Source of the DNA: Winogradskyella tangerina
GTDB lineage: Bacteria; Bacteroidota; Bacteroidia; Flavobacteriales; Flavobacteriaceae
DNA length: 64,000 bases
Assembly (NCBI RefSeq): GCF_003260205.1
Contig: NZ_QERF01000008.1
Location: 124,001-188,000, forward strand
Reading direction: 5' to 3'
Shown in pieces: positions 28,110-36,796 of the stretch. Each line of letters opens with the position of its first letter. Within the stretch, counting starts at the first letter, position 1. The position numbers were made by a program, and so were the translations under genes. Under the pieces are notes generated by a model. The model had not been told where the DNA came from. It saw only the letters and a list, made by a program, of their open reading frames with translations, and ran no database searches.

Positions 28110-28688
28110 ATGAGGGAAGTATACAAAGTTGATCACAGACTACAGATTGTTGGTGCCATCAAGCGAAATGATTCTGCCACGCTTCAACGGATATATTCTG
28201 GTAATTATCCAAAGGTAGAGGCGCTCATTCTCAAAAATAGTGGCACCAAAGATCATGCAAAAGATATTTTCCAAGAAGCCTTTCTAGCCGTTTGGCAAAA
28301 TGTAAAACAAGATAAGTTTATTCCGCAGAGCGAATCCTCAATAAATGGTTATCTGTACACTATTGCAAAAAATAAGTGGATGGATGTGTTGCGCTCACAG
28401 GGCTTTAAAAAAACCATCACTGCTACCCAATTAGCTCATTTTGAAATAAAAGATGAAGAAAATAATGGTATTGATGATGACATTTTAAAAGATGAACGAT
28501 TAGAAGATGTAATGCTAGCCTTTAAGAATCTGGGCGACGCATGCCAACGCTTACTGCGTATGTTTTATTTTGAAAAGATGTCGATGAATCTCATTGCTGA
28601 GGAATTAAATTTAGATTCGGCTTCAACTCGAAACAAAAAATACAGATGTATGCAAAAGTTAAGACAATTAGCCCTTAAAAAAAATTAA
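28110..28688 (+). CDS. ECF-type RNA polymerase sigma factor
   Basis: A 192-residue sigma-70 family protein with region 2 (about 20-95: AKDIFQEAFLAVWQNV, then GYLYTIAKNKWMDVLRSQG) and region 4 (about 130-188: ACQRLLRMFYFEKMSMNLIAEELNL, ending QKLRQLAL). It lacks regions 1 and 3, as in ECF sigmas. The next gene starts 5 bases downstream and encodes a membrane protein with an N-terminal anti-sigma-like segment, followed by an exported CHAT protein. It probably switches on an envelope response including this operon, but its target promoters are not known. Confidence 0.9.
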   Translation: MREVYKVDHRLQIVGAIKRNDSATLQRIYSGNYPKVEALILKNSGTKDHAKDIFQEAFLAVWQNVKQDKFIPQSESSINGYLYTIAKNKWMDVLRSQGFKKTITATQLAHFEIKDEENNGIDDDILKDERLEDVMLAFKNLGDACQRLLRMFYFEKMSMNLIAEELNLDSASTRNKKYRCMQKLRQLALKKN

Positions 28689-28693
28689 TAGCA

Positions 28694-29431
28694 ATGGACG
28701 ACTTACATCACATATCACAAGAAGAATTCGAGAGGATCGAGGCTTATCTCAATGGATCACTATCGGAAGAAGACCTTTCTTCATTTGAAGTCCAACTTAA
28801 AAACGAAGAAGGTTTTGCTTCAAAAGTTGAAGACATTAAAACTGTTCTCATCGGAATTGAAACACAGTCGCTGAAAGCGCAGTTAGATCGCTTTCATGAC
28901 GAGGCGATAAACAATTCAACCAATGCGTCCAACTCAGAAACCAAAGTAAGGTCACTGAATTTAAGAAGAATTGCCGTTGCAGCTGCCTTAATTATTGCTG
29001 CGGGTAGTTTTTGGTTTTTAACTGGTAATTCAAACGAGCGACTGTATGCAAAATACTATTCACCAGATCCAGGATTACCAACAACGATGGGTGATACCGA
29101 CAACTATGAGTTTTATGAAGCAATGGTTTCTTACAAACAAGGTAATTATAAGGACGCACTTAAAACTTGGAAAGATCAGCTCAATACAAAAACTAAAAAC
29201 GATACCTTAAATTACTTTGTTGGGTCTGCTTTATTGGCCTCAAAACAAGAGAAAGAGGCACTGTCATACTTGTTAGAAGTTACTAAACAAGACCATTCAA
29301 CATTTAAAAACGAAGCACTTTACTATCTCGGGCTGGCGTATTTAAAGTCAGATAATAAAGAAAAGGCTATCGAATACCTTAAAAAATCTAATGCTACCCA
29401 GGCAAAAGACCTACTCAACAAACTAGATTAA
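28694..29431 (+). CDS. Anti-sigma-like membrane protein with periplasmic TPRs
   Basis: A 245-residue bitopic protein. The N-terminal ~90 residues are cytoplasmic; they contain a helical EEFERIEAYLNGSLSEEDL segment resembling the zinc-less anti-sigma domains of Bacteroidota. One TM helix follows (about 92-110), then periplasmic TPR-like repeats (about 137-235: YEFYEAMVSYKQGNYKDAL; NEALYYLGLAYLKSDNKEKAI). The layout fits a membrane receptor that holds the upstream sigma factor and senses through its TPR domain. Lies 5 bases after the sigma gene and 2 bases before the CHAT gene. Confidence 0.8.
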   Translation: MDDLHHISQEEFERIEAYLNGSLSEEDLSSFEVQLKNEEGFASKVEDIKTVLIGIETQSLKAQLDRFHDEAINNSTNASNSETKVRSLNLRRIAVAAALIIAAGSFWFLTGNSNERLYAKYYSPDPGLPTTMGDTDNYEFYEAMVSYKQGNYKDALKTWKDQLNTKTKNDTLNYFVGSALLASKQEKEALSYLLEVTKQDHSTFKNEALYYLGLAYLKSDNKEKAIEYLKKSNATQAKDLLNKLD

Positions 29432-29433
29432 CC

Positions 29434-32400
29434 ATGCAAACGTCTAGAATTATAGCACTTTTACTCTTAGTATTAGTGAGTACAACTAATGTTTTGTTTT
29501 CTCAAAACACCAATGAGGCAAATCTCAAAACATTAGATGGTTACCTCAAGGATAAAAATTATACTAAAGCTCAGCAATTTGCCAAAGCGCAAATAGATTC
29601 GCTTATAGCAATAGAAAAATACTATGAGGTGACCGATTATGTTTATTATCTCGGCCAAATCGAATCAAAAGTTAACAACACGAGTTCAGCAATAAATGTC
29701 ATCCAAGCTTTCGAAAAAAAGTTTGAATCGCTTACTACAAATAAAAAAGCGCTTAGGCAATTAGCCTTAGAAACAGGATCATTTTATGAGTCTATCGGCG
29801 ATTCTGAAACGGCAAAAAACTATAACCTGAAAGCTTTAGAAATTACGAAGCAAATGCCTGAAGCTACGGGGAAAGACCGAGCCCTAATTGAAAGTAATCT
29901 CGGTGTATTCTATTCGCGCTTAGGTGATATAACTACCGCAATAAAATATCATAAACAAGGACTTAAATCCTTGCAGAGTGATACAACCTCAACTGCAGAT
30001 AGTTATTATATTTCTTATAATTCTTTAGGCGGAATGATGTGGTATTCGTCGAAGTTCGACAGTGCTATTTATTATTACAAGAAAGCTGATAAAACGCTAA
30101 AATCGCTTGAACAAACACCTTGGAATAAATTCTATAGATGTGCATCCTTAAACAATAATATTGCGGGTATTTATAGTATTCAAGGCGATGTTGATGCCTC
30201 AATAGACGCCATGCAAACGACGGTTAAAAACCTTAATGCCTTTTTAAAAGAAGATATTAGTGATGTTAGGCGCACCTATGCTCAGGAATTTTTGTTTCAG
30301 GCTATAGAAAATTATGCCGGACTCTATAAAGACATCGGTGATTATAAAAAAGCAAAACAATTGCTGAGCTATGCCTTCCAACTAAAAAATAAGAATCTAG
30401 CACCTGAAAGTCCGGAAATTGCAAAAGGAAAGGTTTTACTTGGTCAAATTGAAGTTTCTCTGAGAAATTACGCACTGGCCGATAGTCTTTTGAATGAAGG
30501 CATTAAAGACTTTGAAAATAAAAATGGTGATTATGGTTATTGGCTGGCAGACGCCTATTACAATAAAGCCTTAGTGCATTCCGATTTAGGCAATCTCGAT
30601 TTAGCCAAATCTAACTATGCAAAGGCCGAGGCCTACTATAAAGCGTCGCTTGGCAACTATTATGATGAGCTGTATCTAGACTTCACAGTTAACGCCTCAA
30701 ACTTTTATTCTGAAACTGGTGATAAAGACAAGGCGCTTTCAATGGCAAATGATGCCTTAAATTATATAAAAGCAAACCAAGGTGAAAAGACCCTTCTTGA
30801 ATACTATCAGGAATTGAATTTAGCGGACATTTATTATCAGAATGGAGACTACCAAAACGCCCTGAAATACTGTGACAGAGCTATAGAATTGATTAATTCA
30901 AACGAATTTATTGAGAAGAGTCAATTAAATTCACTTCGTGTTGAAAGTAATAAAGTAAGTGCTATACTTCTGAAAGTAAAAACAAATCTGAAACTGACTA
31001 CCACCAGAAATGAGGCATTCTTAAAAGCGCAACTTAAAGAACTTGACGATGCGATTAAGTTACTTGAAAATCAGAAATCTGTTATTGCAAATGATAATTC
31101 AACTGCGATAATAATTCAGGATAACATTGGTGTTTTCAAGGTTGCAAAAGAATTAAACCTAGAGCTATTCAAACTTACAAATAAAGAAGACTTTCTTAGC
31201 GATTTACTCGGTTATCATGAGTCGATGATCTATCATAAAATTCGTAGTCGACTTAATTCAAAATCTTCTGAATTAACTGCCAATTTACCTCAGGAGATTT
31301 TAGATAGAGAAAAGGCGCTAAAAGATCAACTTAATGCTTACCTCGAGGAAGATTCGAATTTTGAAATTTACATTGAAAATGAAAAAAAATGGTTAGACTT
31401 TCTTGAAGAATTAAAACGAAACCATCCCAACTATTACGAGCTCCGATATGCTTCAATATCGCAATCGTTAAAAGATCTAAAGCGTAAAATACCAGCTTCT
31501 TCAACTTTGGTTAGATACTTGTACATTAACGAGGCGCTGCATGCTTTCGTTATAGATGCTAAATCCATCAAAATGGTTGAGATCAACACCGAGAATCTTG
31601 CCACTAGAATTGCCGAACTCAACAATAAAACAGAGCTTATTACACCTACATTTAAGCTTCAATCCGACATTTATAATCAACTTTGGAAACCCATAGAAGC
31701 GCTCATAACCAATGAACACCTTATAATTATACCAGACAAGGAACTATTCAATCTTAGTTTTGAATTACTAACGGATAAAGTCTGTAGCGATTTTAAAGAA
31801 ATGGGTAGCAATAGTCTTCTATCGAAGTATAATATTTCCTATAATTATAGCTTATTCCTAATTGATAAAAATAGCCAGCCAATAGGCTACGACTCTAACT
31901 TCATTGGATTTGCTCCTGAATTTAGTGATGAAATGAAAACCAGCTACAAAATCGCAATAAAAGATTCTGTAGATATGGATTACACTTATTTGAAATTATT
32001 ACCACAGCCCTTTGCCAAACAATTGACGCAGAGTTATTCGAAGTTGTTTAACGGTAATTCATTCCTTAATGAAAATGCTTCCAAAAGTGTGTTTACTCAA
32101 AATGCCAAGGAGCACAAAATTATTCACATCGGTACCCATGCTGAATCTGATAATATCACACCAGAGTTTTCAAGATTGATTTTCGCTAAAAGCGCAGAAG
32201 ATGAGAATAATTCGCTTTATACTTACGAGATTTACAATCAGAATTTAGCCTCTAATTTGGCCATACTAACTGCATGCGAAACAGGCAAACCAAGCTATCA
32301 ACCAGGTGAAGGTATGATCTCATTGGCGCATGCTTTTAATTATGCAGGAAGCGAAAGCATCTTAACTAGTCTTTGGAAGATCGATGAGCAGTCTAGCGCA

Positions 32401-32652
32401 AAAATTTTGGAGCATTTTTACGATAATATTTCTAAAGGATTAAATAAAGATAAGGCACTTAAAGCTGCTAAACTGAAGTATTTATCTGAAGCCGAAGGGC
32501 GAACTGCTTCACCACAATATTGGGCCGGTTTAGTATTAATTGGTGATACGGCTCCAATAGCTATAAATTCGGGTAAAAACGTGTGGTTGTGGTTACTGTT
32601 AGGTATAATTGCAGTAGCAGCCGTGATGCTAGTAATTAGAAAGCGTAAATAG
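29434..32652 (+). CDS. Exported TPR-CHAT protein
   Basis: A 1072-residue protein: signal peptide (about 1-23), a long array of TPR repeats (about 30-560), a helical linker, a C-terminal CHAT domain (about 700-1035), one TM helix (1050-1068) and a basic RKRK end. CHAT is a caspase-like (separase-like) cysteine protease fold. Both catalytic positions are filled: His902 in IHIGTHAESD and Cys948 in LTACETG. The signal peptide and terminal stop-transfer predict that the protease and TPRs are periplasmic and held in the inner membrane, unlike the cytoplasmic CHAT proteases of known defence systems. It is the third gene of the sigma operon. Confidence 0.9.
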   Translation: MQTSRIIALLLLVLVSTTNVLFSQNTNEANLKTLDGYLKDKNYTKAQQFAKAQIDSLIAIEKYYEVTDYVYYLGQIESKVNNTSSAINVIQAFEKKFESLTTNKKALRQLALETGSFYESIGDSETAKNYNLKALEITKQMPEATGKDRALIESNLGVFYSRLGDITTAIKYHKQGLKSLQSDTTSTADSYYISYNSLGGMMWYSSKFDSAIYYYKKADKTLKSLEQTPWNKFYRCASLNNNIAGIYSIQGDVDASIDAMQTTVKNLNAFLKEDISDVRRTYAQEFLFQAIENYAGLYKDIGDYKKAKQLLSYAFQLKNKNLAPESPEIAKGKVLLGQIEVSLRNYALADSLLNEGIKDFENKNGDYGYWLADAYYNKALVHSDLGNLDLAKSNYAKAEAYYKASLGNYYDELYLDFTVNASNFYSETGDKDKALSMANDALNYIKANQGEKTLLEYYQELNLADIYYQNGDYQNALKYCDRAIELINSNEFIEKSQLNSLRVESNKVSAILLKVKTNLKLTTTRNEAFLKAQLKELDDAIKLLENQKSVIANDNSTAIIIQDNIGVFKVAKELNLELFKLTNKEDFLSDLLGYHESMIYHKIRSRLNSKSSELTANLPQEILDREKALKDQLNAYLEEDSNFEIYIENEKKWLDFLEELKRNHPNYYELRYASISQSLKDLKRKIPASSTLVRYLYINEALHAFVIDAKSIKMVEINTENLATRIAELNNKTELITPTFKLQSDIYNQLWKPIEALITNEHLIIIPDKELFNLSFELLTDKVCSDFKEMGSNSLLSKYNISYNYSLFLIDKNSQPIGYDSNFIGFAPEFSDEMKTSYKIAIKDSVDMDYTYLKLLPQPFAKQLTQSYSKLFNGNSFLNENASKSVFTQNAKEHKIIHIGTHAESDNITPEFSRLIFAKSAEDENNSLYTYEIYNQNLASNLAILTACETGKPSYQPGEGMISLAHAFNYAGSESILTSLWKIDEQSSAKILEHFYDNISKGLNKDKALKAAKLKYLSEAEGRTASPQYWAGLVLIGDTAPIAINSGKNVWLWLLLGIIAVAAVMLVIRKRK

Positions 32653-32653
32653 A

Positions 32654-33112
32654 TTAAACACGAGGTTTATTAATACCTCGATCGTACATTACGATACTGC
32701 CTGCGACAGACACATTAAGGCTTAGTTGCGATTTAAATTTTACCAAGAAATGACTTTTTTCTATGGCTTGTTTTGACAATCCGTGATCTTCTGCTCCCAA
32801 TAAATACACGCAACGTCTAGGATGATGAAAAGTCTCGAGATCTTCTGCTTCATCAGTAAGTTCAACACCGACTATCCTTGCCCCTTTAGGAAGATTATTG
32901 AAGAATTCATCAAAGGTATCGTAATGAAAATAAGGCATTGCTTTAACCGCATTATGAGTATCTGAGGCCTGCTTAGCATAGCGATTACCAATGGTAAAAA
33001 TAAAACTAGCACCTAGGTTTTGCGCCGAGCGCCATAGTACTCCTAGATTTTCTGGTGTTTTTCCGTTCTGAATACCAATTCCGAAGAATTCGTTCGTGAA
33101 ATTATCATTCAT
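32654..33112 (-). CDS. SpoU (TrmH) family RNA methyltransferase
   Basis: A 152-residue SPOUT methyltransferase: FGIGIQNGKTPENLGVLWRSA, then the SAM-knot motifs LLGAEDHGLSKQAIE and FKSQLSLNVSVAGSIVMYD. It would methylate a 2'-OH in tRNA or rRNA; the exact target is unclear. I start it at ATG 33112 (MNDNFTNEF), where the family similarity begins. The frame stays open to an ATG at 33187, but the extra residues are encoded by a terminator hairpin. The 3' end is one base from that of the convergent CHAT gene. Confidence 0.88.
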   Translation of the reverse strand: MNDNFTNEFFGIGIQNGKTPENLGVLWRSAQNLGASFIFTIGNRYAKQASDTHNAVKAMPYFHYDTFDEFFNNLPKGARIVGVELTDEAEDLETFHHPRRCVYLLGAEDHGLSKQAIEKSHFLVKFKSQLSLNVSVAGSIVMYDRGINKPRV

Positions 33113-33124
33113 ATATTCAAAAAT

Positions 33125-33148
33125 AAAAAACCTCCCGAAATCAGGAGG
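33125..33148 (-). terminator. Hairpin with T run just upstream of the SpoU methylase start
   Basis: On the minus strand CCTCC, 8-base loop, GGAGG, then six T and a T-rich stretch. It lies 12-36 bases upstream of the methylase ATG, so it either ends an upstream minus-strand transcript or acts as an attenuator of the methylase. Confidence 0.68.
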
Positions 33149-33213
33149 CTCTAGATTGCTATTGCTTTGAAATTTATTAGTTTTCAAAGTTTCAGCTATA
33201 GACTGAAATATAG

Positions 33214-33242
33214 AAAAAAGGCTACTTAATTGTAGCCTTTTT
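33214..33242. terminator. Bidirectional terminator
   Basis: A perfect 6-bp stem GGCTAC / GTAGCC with loop TTAATT, flanked by six A on one side and five T on the other, works on either strand. On the minus strand it follows the 34-residue peptide gene after 10 bases. Confidence 0.78.
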
Positions 33243-33252
33243 AATCGAATTA

Positions 33253-33357
33253 CTAGCTAAAAAAGTAATTCATCAAAAACCCAAAAATTATGATTGGTAC
33301 GATAACAATTAGAAGCCAAGCTATAGTATAGATCAAATTTTGCTTACTATTTCTCAT
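33253..33357 (-). CDS. Small single-TM membrane peptide (34 residues)
   Basis: An ORF of 34 codons on the minus strand: MRNSKQNLIYT, then a hydrophobic helix IAWLLIVIVPIIIFGF (about 12-28) and LMNYFFS. The basic N-terminus suggests N-in topology. A good terminator follows 10 bases after the stop and the upstream gene ends 24 bases away, so the ORF fills its own slot. No homologue is known to me. It resembles the very short inner-membrane peptides that modulate larger complexes. Coding is likely but not proven. Confidence 0.55.
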   Translation of the reverse strand: MRNSKQNLIYTIAWLLIVIVPIIIFGFLMNYFFS

Positions 33358-33381
33358 AATCTAATATTACGTTTCTTATGA

Positions 33382-34581
33382 TTAGCGCTTCAGAATCTTT
33401 TCAGATAGGACAACATTTGTTCCGTCTGAAATTGTGAGCATATATAGTCCATTTCGAAGCGAAACAAGATCAATAGAATTGATTAATCCTCCATTAATGA
33501 CTTGAGAAATCACTTTTCGTCCTGAAAGATCGTAAATGTCTAAATCTAATTCTGAAATCGATTCATCTTGAATATTGATGTTCAATTCTGTATTTACCGG
33601 ATTTGGATAAATATTCACGCTCGACTCGAAGAAATCATCAATACCTAAGGTTGAATTCCAGAAAGCAGATCCGAAATCGGTAGCGGTTCCAGCGAATGTA
33701 TAAGGCGAATCCCCCGAGACAAAACTATTCACATTATCCCATCGACCTGCAGTTACTGCTTGTCCAACTCTAGGTTGATTACCAGCACCCCATTGTATAT
33801 AATCGATTAATATATCAGGATCTGATGAACCAAAACTATTTGTTGTAAACAAACTAAAGCCGTCGGCTACAGGATCTACATTATAAGCTACTGAAACATC
33901 CTCACCAGGAGCAAGATTTGTTGAGCCTACAGCTGCATTACTTACTTGCACATAACTACCTGGGCCAAGACATAACCAGTAAGATCCTATATCTACGGTT
34001 GTGGTTCCAAAATTTGAAAGTACAATTTCATCCGTTCCTGTATTTACAGATAAAATTCTAATAATATCTTGGGTAGAGGCCCAAAAAGCCGAACCAAAAT
34101 CGGTAGCTGTACCTGTGAAGGTATAAGGAGATTCACCCGAAACAAAATTACTTGCACTATCCCATCGACCAGCAGTTACTGCTTGTCCGACTCTAGGTTG
34201 ATTGCCTGCACCCCATTGCACATAATCGATTAAGATATTTGGATCGGAAGAACTAAAACTATTAGTTGTAAATAAGCTAAAGCCATCGGCAACAGGATCT
34301 ACATTATAGGCTACGGAAACATTCTCACCAGGAGCAAGATTGGTCGAACCTACAGCTGCATTGCTTACCTGCACATAACTTCCCGGACCGAGGCAAAGCC
34401 AATAAGAGCCTATATCTAGTGTAGCATCGCCCAGATTAATTAACGAAATTTCGTCAGTAGCTGTATTTACGCTTTCAACTCTAATAACTGCTTGTGCGTT
34501 CGCAGCAATGCCGATCATTGTACTAAAGACAATTCCTAGTACCGTTTTCAATCCTCGATTTAAAGTAATTTTACATTTCAT
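33382..34581 (-). CDS. T9SS type A sorting protein with two 140-residue repeats
   Basis: A 399-residue secreted protein: signal peptide (about 1-30, ending ANAQ), two near-identical repeats (residues 32-171 and 172-311), and a T9SS type A sorting domain (about 320-399: IYPNPVNTELNI, YDLSGRKVIS, ending SEKILKR). Each repeat has the pattern VESVNTATDEISLINLGD ... SYWLCLGPGSY ... DPNILIDYVQWGAGNQ ... AGRWD. The NLGD/NFGT-then-YWLC layout is reminiscent of lamin-tail-like beta sandwiches, which I offer only as a possibility. The next minus-strand gene upstream encodes a lipoprotein with the same repeats. Confidence 0.85.
   Translation of the reverse strand: MKCKITLNRGLKTVLGIVFSTMIGIAANAQAVIRVESVNTATDEISLINLGDATLDIGSYWLCLGPGSYVQVSNAAVGSTNLAPGENVSVAYNVDPVADGFSLFTTNSFSSSDPNILIDYVQWGAGNQPRVGQAVTAGRWDSASNFVSGESPYTFTGTATDFGSAFWASTQDIIRILSVNTGTDEIVLSNFGTTTVDIGSYWLCLGPGSYVQVSNAAVGSTNLAPGEDVSVAYNVDPVADGFSLFTTNSFGSSDPDILIDYIQWGAGNQPRVGQAVTAGRWDNVNSFVSGDSPYTFAGTATDFGSAFWNSTLGIDDFFESSVNIYPNPVNTELNINIQDESISELDLDIYDLSGRKVISQVINGGLINSIDLVSLRNGLYMLTISDGTNVVLSEKILKR
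33649..34068 (-). repeat. Tandem 420-bp coding repeat, copy 2
   Basis: Encodes residues 172-311 of the type A sorting protein. It is nearly identical in protein and very similar in DNA to the adjoining copy 1, implying a recent internal duplication or gene conversion. Confidence 0.8.
34069..34488 (-). repeat. Tandem 420-bp coding repeat, copy 1
   Basis: Encodes residues 32-171 of the type A sorting protein. Directly adjoins copy 2 in the same frame, with exact 420-base periodicity. Confidence 0.8.
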
Positions 34582-34619
34582 TGTTTTATGTATTATGGTT
34601 AATTTATATTGGTTAAGTA

Positions 34620-34645
34620 CTGCCCGACACTAGCATGTCGGGCAG
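34620..34645. repeat. Strong GC-rich hairpin (REP-like)
   Basis: A perfect 10-bp stem CTGCCCGACA / TGTCGGGCAG with a 6-base loop CTAGCA, much richer in GC than its surroundings and without a T run. It lies between the two repeat-protein genes. It may be a dispersed palindromic repeat or an mRNA 3'-end stabiliser. Confidence 0.55.
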
Positions 34646-34777
34646 ACTCTAGCTAACTAATCCCCTAAATGATTAGCTAAGATTTATTTCTAAATCATTT
34701 ACATTGAATAAGTAGGTTGTTTATTGCAGATTTGAGAAAAGGGGCTCCATTTCTAAGCAATAGTTTTTCACAGCAAT

Positions 34778-35719
34778 TTATTCCCAAAATGTCACCCCTA
34801 TATCTGCAGCATTTCCATTAAAGCGGTAAGGCGATGCGCCTTGCACAAAGTTAGTTTCACTATCCCAGCGCCCCGCTTGTACAGCCTGATTTACTCTATC
34901 CTGATTTGCTCCTCCGTATTGCATATAGTCTAGTAAAACCTCAGGATCTGTAGAACCGAAAGTATTTGTTGCGAATATTCCAACGCCTTCAGCCGTACCT
35001 AAATTATAGGTAATACTCACCGTCTGATTTGGCGCAAGATCTGTAGTACCGCTAGCAATATTTGATATTTGCTCATAATTACCCGGACCAAGACATAACC
35101 AGTAGTTTCCAACATTTACACTCACATTTCCGAAGTTAGACAATTCAATTTCATTGGTCGTTGTATTAACTTCAGTAATGCGCACTACTCTCGATTCGAT
35201 AAATGTAGATTCCCAAAAACCCGATCCAAACTGATCGGCTGTACCTGTAAAGGTGTAGGGCGAACCTCCATCTATAAAGTTAGCTTCATTGTCCCAACGA
35301 CCAGCAATTACTGCATTTTCAACACGCACCTGATTTGGCGCACCATATTGAATATAATCTAATAAAACCTCAGGATCTGTTGATGTAAAGGTATTAGTGG
35401 TAAAAAGTAAAATTCCTTCGGCCGCTTCATTTAATTCATAATTTAAAATGACGCGTTGATTTGGTGCTAAATTAGTTGAACCCACAGCAATATCACCTAC
35501 ACGAGGATATCTACCAGGTCCGAGGCATAAATAATAGTCCGCAACATTAACTGTTGAATTACCAAGGTTTAATAATTCAATCTGATTAGTAATAGCATTA
35601 ACACTTAATAATCGAACCACACTCGATTCTGGAGTTGGATCATTATTGTAAGAATCATCATCTGTACTACAGCTGAAAAATCCTAAGCTAATTAGAAGTA
35701 ATAAAAAAATCTTTTTCAT
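34778..35719 (-). CDS. Lipoprotein with two repeats, paralogue of the downstream T9SS protein
   Basis: A 313-residue lipoprotein (lipobox GFFSC, Cys17) followed by an Asp-rich spacer and two ~140-residue repeats of the same kind as in the downstream protein (VVRLLSVNAITNQIELLNLGN ... YYLCLGPGRY ... DPEVLLDYIQYGAPNQ ... AGRWD). It ends right after the second repeat (DIGVTFWE) and has no T9SS sorting domain, so it reaches the membrane by the Lol/SPII route instead. The repeats within it differ more than those in the T9SS protein. Function unknown; likely surface binding. Confidence 0.8.
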   Translation of the reverse strand: MKKIFLLLLISLGFFSCSTDDDSYNNDPTPESSVVRLLSVNAITNQIELLNLGNSTVNVADYYLCLGPGRYPRVGDIAVGSTNLAPNQRVILNYELNEAAEGILLFTTNTFTSTDPEVLLDYIQYGAPNQVRVENAVIAGRWDNEANFIDGGSPYTFTGTADQFGSGFWESTFIESRVVRITEVNTTTNEIELSNFGNVSVNVGNYWLCLGPGNYEQISNIASGTTDLAPNQTVSITYNLGTAEGVGIFATNTFGSTDPEVLLDYMQYGGANQDRVNQAVQAGRWDSETNFVQGASPYRFNGNAADIGVTFWE

Positions 35720-35908
35720 GGTTTTATTTGTTTAAATTTTGATAATGCAAATAAAGGGTGCAAATGGACCTTCTAACAACTAAATTGAAGTGAAGCGGAA
35801 AAAACGGCTTTAAAAAGGAATTGCAGTAAGCCCTTTAAAATTGTAGGTTTGAAAAGCTTTAACCAAGAATTACTAATAATTTCATAGGAAATGGATCTTC
35901 AGTATTAA

Positions 35909-36796
35909 TTATAGCTGAAGAAAGAAGGTTGCATGAAATCCGAAGTAGAAATTACCATCTCTAAAGTTGAAATTATTTCGAGTTTTAGTGATAAACGTAT
36001 CTTCTACAAATGCACCATTATTAGTCATTTTAAATTGAAGCATGAGATCACTTAATTCCCAATTTACCCCAAGTGAAAATGGTCCGTTAGTATTTGGGTT
36101 ATCTACAGGATTTATCACATAATAATATTCTGAAACTACTGAGACATGACGCCCAACTTTATACCTTCCACCGATGCCCAGTGCATATTGGTCGCGGTCA
36201 CCTTGAAAAATAGACGTATTACGATGCACATAAGTAGGTGCGATCTGTAATGAAAAGTTTCTTGAAAATTTTCTAGCGATCAGCACTTGTGTAGTAAAGG
36301 CAAGTTTATCACCAAAATTTAAAGAACCCGAACCATCGTTATAGATATTGCTTGAAGCCACATCAATATCGCGATGCGTAGCAGTTTGCAATAAAGTTAT
36401 ACTGGCGAAATTACCTTTGTTTTGTTGTCTTAACAATCTGTATTTTAAGAAACCGTCCCAAACATTACCTTGTGTACTCCAGCCGAGTCCAAAAGTCAAT
36501 CGATCTGATATGCCATAATCTAATCCAAATCGTGCCGACATTTTATCAGCAACAAATGAATTACTTGTTTCCGCAGATGTGTTCCAATAGCGCGTCATTG
36601 CCGAAATTTCCAATACATTTTTCTTTCGGGTTTCTACGGAATGGCCAATTGAAATTCGAGTAGCTTTAAAGGTTGCAGCAACCTCAAAAACCGAATCTGT
36701 TTCTACACGATTCAATTGGTCAAGAAGATTCTGGCTGTGTATCTGAGATATGCAACCTAATGTGAATGCTAAAAGATAAAAGACTTTAGTTTTCAT
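35909..36796 (-). CDS. DUF5777 family beta-barrel protein (cassette 1)
   Basis: A 295-residue outer-membrane barrel of the DUF5777 type, started at ATG 36796 (MKTKVFYLLAF), which gives a proper signal peptide ending IHSQ; the frame extends upstream to 36841. Alternating strands follow throughout (ISDRLTFGLGWS, TTQVLIARKFSRNFSLQIAPTY, GIGGRYKVGRHVSVVSEYYYV), and the last residue pattern FHATFFLQL ends in an aromatic/hydrophobic beta signal. It overlaps the upstream YceI gene by 11 bases. A clear paralogue is at 54110-54955 in a second cassette. Confidence 0.82.
   Translation of the reverse strand: MKTKVFYLLAFTLGCISQIHSQNLLDQLNRVETDSVFEVAATFKATRISIGHSVETRKKNVLEISAMTRYWNTSAETSNSFVADKMSARFGLDYGISDRLTFGLGWSTQGNVWDGFLKYRLLRQQNKGNFASITLLQTATHRDIDVASSNIYNDGSGSLNFGDKLAFTTQVLIARKFSRNFSLQIAPTYVHRNTSIFQGDRDQYALGIGGRYKVGRHVSVVSEYYYVINPVDNPNTNGPFSLGVNWELSDLMLQFKMTNNGAFVEDTFITKTRNNFNFRDGNFYFGFHATFFLQL

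Noticed and set aside
33649-34488. The 420-bp direct repeats as a mobile element or attachment site
   Set aside because: They lie fully in frame within one gene, without transposase, terminal inverted repeats or target duplications.
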